Assembly: GCA_035304085.1 (NCBI GenBank)
Contig: DATGQT010000087.1
Location: 1-8,121, forward strand
Direction of reading: 5' to 3'
From: DATGQT01 sp035304085
Lineage (GTDB): Bacteria > Bacteroidota > Rhodothermia > Rhodothermales > Rubricoccaceae
Length of the DNA stretch: 8,121 nt
A program made the position numbers and the translations under genes. Below the pieces are notes generated by a model. That model saw nothing but the letters and a program-made list of their open reading frames with translations. It had not been told where the DNA came from and searched no databases. This document shows, one piece after another, positions 5,701 through 8,121 of this stretch. The first letter of the stretch is position 1. Every line of letters starts with the position of its first letter.

Positions 5701-6657
5701 GATGTGGCTCTCGTTGACGCGGTAGTCGATTCCGTGCCGCTGACGGACCCAGTACATCATCTCGCGCCCCCGCGCGAGCGAGCGGACGCGGCGCGGCGTC
5801 GAGTCGTCGCCCATCAGCAGGTCGCCGACCTCCACGTCCTCGACGGCCTTGAGCGTCCCGTCGTACATCAGCACGCGGGTGCCCCGGCCGAGGCACTTCC
5901 CCATGCTCGGCCGGGCGGCGATGATGATGAGGTCGGAGTTCTGCCAGCCGCCGGTGAGGTTGTCGAGCTGGGTGAACCCGGACGGCACGCCGGTGATGCC
6001 GCCGACGCGGCCGTGGAGGCGGTGGAGCTGCTCGAACGTGCCGCGGACGACCTCGCGCATGGGCACGGCGCCGCGGCGGAGCTGGCTCTCGGAGATCTGG
6101 AAGATCTGGCGCTCGGCGTCGTCGAGGAGGTCGAACGCGTCGGTGGTCGGGTCGTAGGCCTGCCCGACGACGCCGGTCATCGTGGCGATGAGCTTGCGGA
6201 GCAGGCTCTTCTCGGCGATGATGCGGGCGTGGTACTCGACGTTGGCCGCGGAGGCGACGCGGGTGGTGAGCTCGCTGAGGTAGTAGCCGCCGATCTGCTC
6301 GTAGTCCCCCCGCCGCTTGAGCTCCTCGGTGAGCGTGACGAGGTCGACGGGGTTGCCGCGCTCGAAGAGCGCCTGCATGGCGGCGTAGATCCGCTGGTGG
6401 CGCGGCTCGTAGAACGCGTCGGCCGGGAGGACCTCGATGGCGCGCGGGATCGCCTCGCGCTCGATGAGCATGGCCCCGAGGACGGACTGCTCGACGTCGA
6501 CGGCCTGGGGGGGCATCCGGCCGGCCTGCTCGTGGAGCGGGACGACGTTGGCCGGGCGCGGCGCCTTCCGCGCCCCCGTCATCGTCTGGATCGGGTACTG
6601 CGCGCCGCTCTCCTCGATGCGCAGGGGGCGCTGCTGGTGTTCCTCGTGGTCGGCCAT
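2734..6657 (-). CDS. dnaB: Replicative DNA helicase DnaB, interrupted by two inteins
   Basis: The 1307-residue precursor is a hexameric 5'-3' replication-fork helicase split by two inteins. The exteins are residues 1-254, 595-766 and 1199-1307. They join to 535 residues, a normal DnaB length. Residues about 47-150 are the N-terminal collar domain (PPQAVDVEQSVLGAML). The RecA-like motor follows: Walker A RPSMGK/T, cut by intein 1; H1a FSLEM (618-622); Walker B IVDYLQL (698-704); SQLSRAVE and DLRESG/SIEQDAD, cut by intein 2; and KQRNGP (1237-1242). The C-terminus from about 1266 is a Gly/Tyr/Asp-rich tail ending in a proline run, probably disordered. The ATG at 6655-6657 lies 18 bases after the uracil-DNA glycosylase stop, so the two are probably co-transcribed. 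A later Met (residue 26 or 48) is a possible start, but nothing favours it. Sampled extein codons end almost only in G or C, the inteins less strictly. Both inteins must splice to restore the ATPase. Confidence 0.97.
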   Translation of the reverse strand: MADHEEHQQRPLRIEESGAQYPIQTMTGARKAPRPANVVPLHEQAGRMPPQAVDVEQSVLGAMLIEREAIPRAIEVLPADAFYEPRHQRIYAAMQALFERGNPVDLVTLTEELKRRGDYEQIGGYYLSELTTRVASAANVEYHARIIAEKSLLRKLIATMTGVVGQAYDPTTDAFDLLDDAERQIFQISESQLRRGAVPMREVVRGTFEQLHRLHGRVGGITGVPSGFTQLDNLTGGWQNSDLIIIAARPSMGKCLGRGTRVLMYDGTLKAVEDVEVGDLLMGDDSTPRRVRSLARGREMMYWVRQRHGIDYRVNESHILSLKKSRREGRVPRGTVVNVSVRDYLGKSGKWKNDHKGYKVAVAFPERPLPVDPYILGIWLGDGKTDDARIYTTDEEVAAYLHAYAEADGAEVRLSDVDRCPGYRITKGRSRARHETSLHQALRELGVLGDKHIPHAYLANSRRNRLQLLAGLIDSDGRCNKGHGGTYEITQKSERLARQIKFLCDTLGYRTSLRAKMARCQTGAGSTVWRVRFNGNVDEIPVRIDRKKAAPWTDFRDWTVTGVTVEPDRVDDYFGFEIDGNRLFLLEDGTVTHNTAMSLAMMRNAALHPEKPVAVAYFSLEMSAGQLAQRLLTSEARVDAQAARTGRLHDDEWPKLARAAGRLAEAPVFIDDTPGLGILELRAKCRRLKAEHNIGLVIVDYLQLMHGTVQSKSANREQEIAQISRSLKGLAKELDVPVIALSQLSRAVETRGGDKRPQLSDLRESGCLTADTLVTLADTGRRVPIGELAAMHPEGGFHVWALNPATLKLEVAEVSRAWQTGTKPVFRLTTRLGRTIRATANHKFLTVEGWKPLDALAEGEHLALPRRLGQPEEATMTPDELALLGHLIGDGCTLPRHAVQYTTREDDLAEYVADLAGRVFGSNVAPRVHRERQWYQVYLTSTRRHTHGVRSAVAEWLDRLGVWGLRSHEKRVPEAVFAQPEAHVAHFLRHLWATDGCVRMRGGARPYPAVYYASSSERLARDVQALLLRVGVNARVKRLPQPGKGRDQHHVIVSGQPDLLRFAEVVGAVGRYKQEALTAILDHLDEREANPNRDAIPRAVWERLVLPAMARAGLSQRQMQAGLGMAYCGATLFKHNLGRDRALRVAEVVGSAALARLAQSDVYWDEVVSIEPDGVEAVFDLTVPGPHNFVADDVVVHNSIEQDADVVGFIYRAERYGITVDENGNSTEGLAEVIIGKQRNGPIGSVKLAFVNQYARFENLTAYLAGDTDGGYGGGGYDGGGYGYDAGPAGGYDGTPPPLPPMSDAPF
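3064..4359 (-). mobile_element. DnaB intein 2 (RESG/SIEQ site) with LAGLIDADG endonuclease
   Basis: Residues 767-1198 of the precursor (432 aa) start CLTADTLVTLAD and end VVVHN, followed by extein Ser1199. Splicing blocks are complete: Cys767; block B RATANHKFLT with Thr839 and His842; block F VFDLTVPGPHNFVADD with His1187; and His1197-Asn1198. The endonuclease has LLGHLIGDG (catalytic Asp890) and LRHLWATDG (Asp995). Residues about 1085-1155 (WERLVLPAMARAGLSQRQMQ and on) look helical and may be an added DNA-contact region. The insertion point is the one used by the well-studied Synechocystis and Rhodothermus marinus DnaB inteins. The N-terminal half (WALNP, VYRLTT-like VFRLTTRLGR, ALPRR) resembles the R. 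marinus intein as I recall it. In residues 880-906, 5 of 27 codons end in A or T. Confidence 0.95.
4876..5895 (-). mobile_element. DnaB intein 1 (Walker A P-loop site) with LAGLIDADG endonuclease
   Basis: Residues 255-594 of the precursor (340 aa) sit between Lys254 and Thr595 of the P-loop GKT. The intein starts CLGRGTRVLMYDGT (Cys255) and ends GTVTHN (His593-Asn594); the first extein residue after it is Thr, which suits the second splicing step. Block B is VNESHILSL with His318; the usual Thr of TxxH is Asn315. Block F is DDYFGFEIDGNRLFLLEDG. The endonuclease motifs are ILGIWLGDG (Asp382) and LLAGLIDSDG (Asp476), both with their acidic residue. It is not similar in detail to intein 2, so it is not a recent duplicate. 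An intein in the DnaB P-loop has been reported in mycobacteria, to my recollection. In residues 457-472 three of 16 codons end in A or T, unlike the nearby extein. Confidence 0.93.
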
Positions 6658-6675
6658 CGGCGGTCGGGGGGACGG

Positions 6676-7512
6676 CTAGGCCTGCCTGGACGGGGCGCCG
6701 TCCACGAGCTGGTCGTAGCGGGTGCGGAGCAGCTTGACGTCTTCCCAGGTGGGGCGCTTCCACTGCGGGTTGCGCAGGAGCGCCGCCGGGTGGTACGTCA
6801 CCATGAGGGGGAGGCCGTAGAAGTCGTGGAACTTCCCGCGCAGGCTGGCCATGGAGGAGGTGCGGCCGAGGAGGCTGTTGCCGGCGGTCTTCCCGACGGC
6901 GAGGAGGAGCTTCGGGCGGACGAGGGTGATCTGCCTGTACAGGATCGGGATGTGGGCCTCGACCTCGGCCGGGAGGGGGTCGCGGTTCCCCGGCGGGCGC
7001 GTCTTGAGGATGTTCGTGATGTAGACGTCGCCGCGCTCGAAGTGGATGGCCTCGAGGATCTTGTTGAGGAGCTGTCCGGCGCGGCCGACGAAGGGCTCGC
7101 CCTGGCGGTCCTCGTCGGCGCCGGGCGCCTCGCCGATGATCATGAGGTCGGCGTCGGGGTCGCCGGTGCCGAGGACGGGGTTGATCCGGTCCTCGTCGAT
7201 GGGGACGAGGACGGTCTGCTTGAGCCAGTCGAAGATCTCCTCCAGCGAGGTCATCGCGCGGAGGGGGGAGTCCTCGGGGATGAGGGCCTCGATCCGCTCG
7301 TAGGGGGAGAGGGCGGGGTCCTGGCTGGGGTCCGAGAGGGCGCCGAACAGGTCGGGCATCGCGTCGTCGCTTTCACGGAGTCCCGCCTTGGCGGGATCGG
7401 GGGGTGTGGTGGGGCCGGCGGCGGGGGGCGCCGGGGCGAGGAAGCGGTACCGCCCGACGAGCGCGCGCTGGAGCTCGAGTACGTGGCGGGCCTCCTGGAG
7501 CGCCTCAAGCAC
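6676..7512 (-). CDS. Family-4-type uracil-DNA glycosylase lacking Fe-S cysteines
   Basis: This enzyme removes uracil from DNA at the start of base excision repair. With the GTG start at 7510-7512 it has 278 residues, longer than the usual 200-220 because of a leader (MLEALQEARHVLELQ...) and a Pro/Ala-rich linker. Motif A is GEAPGADEDRQGEPFVGRAG (residues 127-146), then TNILKTRPPGNRDPLP (166-181), and the catalytic HPAALLR (241-247). Family-4 enzymes hold a [4Fe-4S] cluster through four cysteines, but this protein has no cysteine at all: Thr171 and His187 stand where the TNVVKCRPP and downstream cysteines are expected, and the N-terminal CxxC is absent. Start choice: a TTG at 7579-7581 would extend the frame by 23 residues, but it lies within the promoter -10 element, so transcription should begin downstream of it. 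The first ATG (7357-7359) would drop the conserved-looking helical leader. It is followed after 18 bases by dnaB. Confidence 0.92.
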   Translation of the reverse strand: MLEALQEARHVLELQRALVGRYRFLAPAPPAAGPTTPPDPAKAGLRESDDAMPDLFGALSDPSQDPALSPYERIEALIPEDSPLRAMTSLEEIFDWLKQTVLVPIDEDRINPVLGTGDPDADLMIIGEAPGADEDRQGEPFVGRAGQLLNKILEAIHFERGDVYITNILKTRPPGNRDPLPAEVEAHIPILYRQITLVRPKLLLAVGKTAGNSLLGRTSSMASLRGKFHDFYGLPLMVTYHPAALLRNPQWKRPTWEDVKLLRTRYDQLVDGAPSRQA

Positions 7513-7579
7513 GGGCAGCGCTAACGCGTTGTGTTCGGGGGGACTGCGCGGGGCGATCCGCCGCCCTCGGCGTGGGGCC

Positions 7580-7609
7580 AATGTAACGGGCGACCCTTCA
7601 GACTCGCAA
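7580..7609 (-). promoter_or_regulatory. Probable promoter of the uracil-DNA glycosylase-dnaB operon
   Basis: On the minus strand TTGCGA (7609-7604) and TACATT (7585-7580) are spaced by 18 bases. The downstream element continues as TACATTGG, close to the Bacteroidota TAnnTTTG form. Initiation about 7 bases further on would give a leader of roughly 60 bases before the GTG at 7512. This is the clearest promoter in the window. Confidence 0.55.
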
Positions 7610-7642
7610 GGCGACGGGGTGAAATCAGGGACCCGTCCCCTC

Positions 7643-7662
7643 CCCGTCGAACGTTCGACGGG
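7643..7662. promoter_or_regulatory. Perfect 20-bp palindrome after the SGNH hydrolase stop
   Basis: CCCGTCGAACGTTCGACGGG is self-complementary over all 20 bases and begins directly after the SGNH stop codon. CGTCGAACG occurs at 7645-7653 and again at 7666-7674, 21 bp apart (about two helical turns), the second copy within the last codons of the hydrolase gene. A second small hairpin, GGGAC-CC-GTCCC, lies at 7628-7639. As RNA the palindrome gives an 8-bp stem with an ACGU loop but no U-tract. It is either a 3'-end structure or a two- or three-site operator about 35 bp upstream of the glycosylase promoter. Confidence 0.6.
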
Positions 7663-8121
7663 TCACGTCGAACGATCCCCTGCCAATGCTGCCCGGGCCT
7701 CCGGCAGCGCCGCCTCGACCCACGCCGCGTAGGCCGCGCCGTCGGGGTGCAGGCCGTCGTCCACGACCAGCGCGCCCTGCGTGCGGGAGAGCGGGGCGAC
7801 GTCCACGTACCGTGCGCCGCCGGCGTTCGTCTCCTCGCGGTTGACCTCGTTGAAGGCGTCGATCTCGCGGGCGATCCGGGCGCGGTCCCGGCCCTCGGCG
7901 AAGGGCGTCACGCCCCAGTCGGGGATGGAGAGGACGAGGACGCGGGCGGGGTCGCCGCCGGCGAAGGCGACGGCGCGGGCGAGGAGGGCGCGGAACGCCG
8001 GGCGGTACGCCTCCGGGTCGCGCCCGCGGTACTGGTCGTTGACGCCGATGAGGAGGGAGACGAGGTCGTAGCGTCCGGCCACGCGGCCCTCGGCCCCGCG
8101 GGCGGGATCTGCGACCTCGGC
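7663..8121 (-). CDS. SGNH/GDSL-family hydrolase, C-terminal part
   Basis: This is an open frame from the window edge (8121) to the TGA at 7663-7665, giving 152 residues of the C-terminal part of an SGNH hydrolase. Block III is YDLVSLLIGVNDQYRG (GVND, Asn28 of the visible part). Block V is VVDDGLHPDGAAY, supplying Asp122 and His125 of the catalytic triad. Block I with the nucleophilic Ser (GDS) lies outside the window. The family covers esterases, lipases and acyl/acetyl hydrolases; the substrate cannot be told, nor whether a signal peptide exists. An internal GTG at 8080-8082 is not the start, because family homology and the open frame continue upstream of it (RVAGRYDLVSLLIG). The last four codons contain part of the CGTCGAACG repeat found next to the gene. 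Confidence 0.88.
   Translation of the reverse strand, partial: AEVADPARGAEGRVAGRYDLVSLLIGVNDQYRGRDPEAYRPAFRALLARAVAFAGGDPARVLVLSIPDWGVTPFAEGRDRARIAREIDAFNEVNREETNAGGARYVDVAPLSRTQGALVVDDGLHPDGAAYAAWVEAALPEARAALAGDRST

Noticed and set aside
6582..6657. Shorter DnaB start at Met26
   Set aside because: The upstream ATG is in frame 18 bases after the previous gene, a spacing normal for an operon, and nothing favours the internal Met.
5209..7524. Plus-strand open frame of 771 codons opposite dnaB and the glycosylase
   Set aside because: It is an antisense shadow: it runs across two well-supported genes and their junction, and its translation has no recognisable motif.
1..8121. tRNA or rRNA genes, CRISPR arrays, insertion sequences and T-tract terminators
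   Set aside because: None was seen by reading both strands: no GGTTCGA-type tRNA arm in context, no regularly spaced repeats, no transposase motifs, and no stem followed by a T-run.

Overview
The window is GC-rich and very gene-dense. Every well-supported gene lies on the minus strand. It reads like a bacterial chromosome of the Rhodothermota/Bacteroidota side, probably Rhodothermia (Rubricoccus/Rubrivirga/Rhodothermus-like). Three things point there: the second DnaB intein closely resembles, from memory, the Rhodothermus marinus DnaB intein; starts lack clear Shine-Dalgarno sequences; and one promoter fits the Bacteroidota TTG / TAnnTTTG pattern. The assignment is inference, not a database result.

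In order of minus-strand transcription (high to low coordinates): (1) 8121-7663, 3' part of an SGNH/GDSL hydrolase. (2) 7662-7513, an intergenic stretch with a perfect 20-bp palindrome and a good promoter. (3) 7512-6676, a family-4 type uracil-DNA glycosylase with no cysteines, so without the usual iron-sulfur ligands. (4) 6657-2734, the replicative helicase DnaB, 18 bases after the glycosylase and carrying two full-length inteins with apparently intact LAGLIDADG endonuclease motifs. One splits the Walker A P-loop between Lys and Thr, the other splits the RESG/SIEQ motif. (5) 2733-2622, a spacer with nested inverted repeats around a promoter. (6) 2621-1515, a secreted M23 metallopeptidase. (7) 1514-1221, a 294-base spacer with a strong hairpin and what may be the frameshifted 5' remnant of a plus-strand gene. 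(8) 1220-525, a membrane-anchored SRPBCC protein. (9) 524-432, a spacer bounded by an inverted repeat built from GTGAA-type heptads. (10) 431-1, the N-terminal part of a zinc-dependent alcohol dehydrogenase.

The glycosylase and DnaB form a likely DNA repair/replication operon. The SRPBCC protein and alcohol dehydrogenase are a pair seen together in many bacteria. The most notable element is the doubly intein-invaded helicase: 772 of 1307 encoded residues are intein and only 535 are helicase, and both insertions fall in ATPase-critical motifs, so the unspliced protein should be inactive. No tRNA, rRNA, CRISPR array or insertion sequence was seen.
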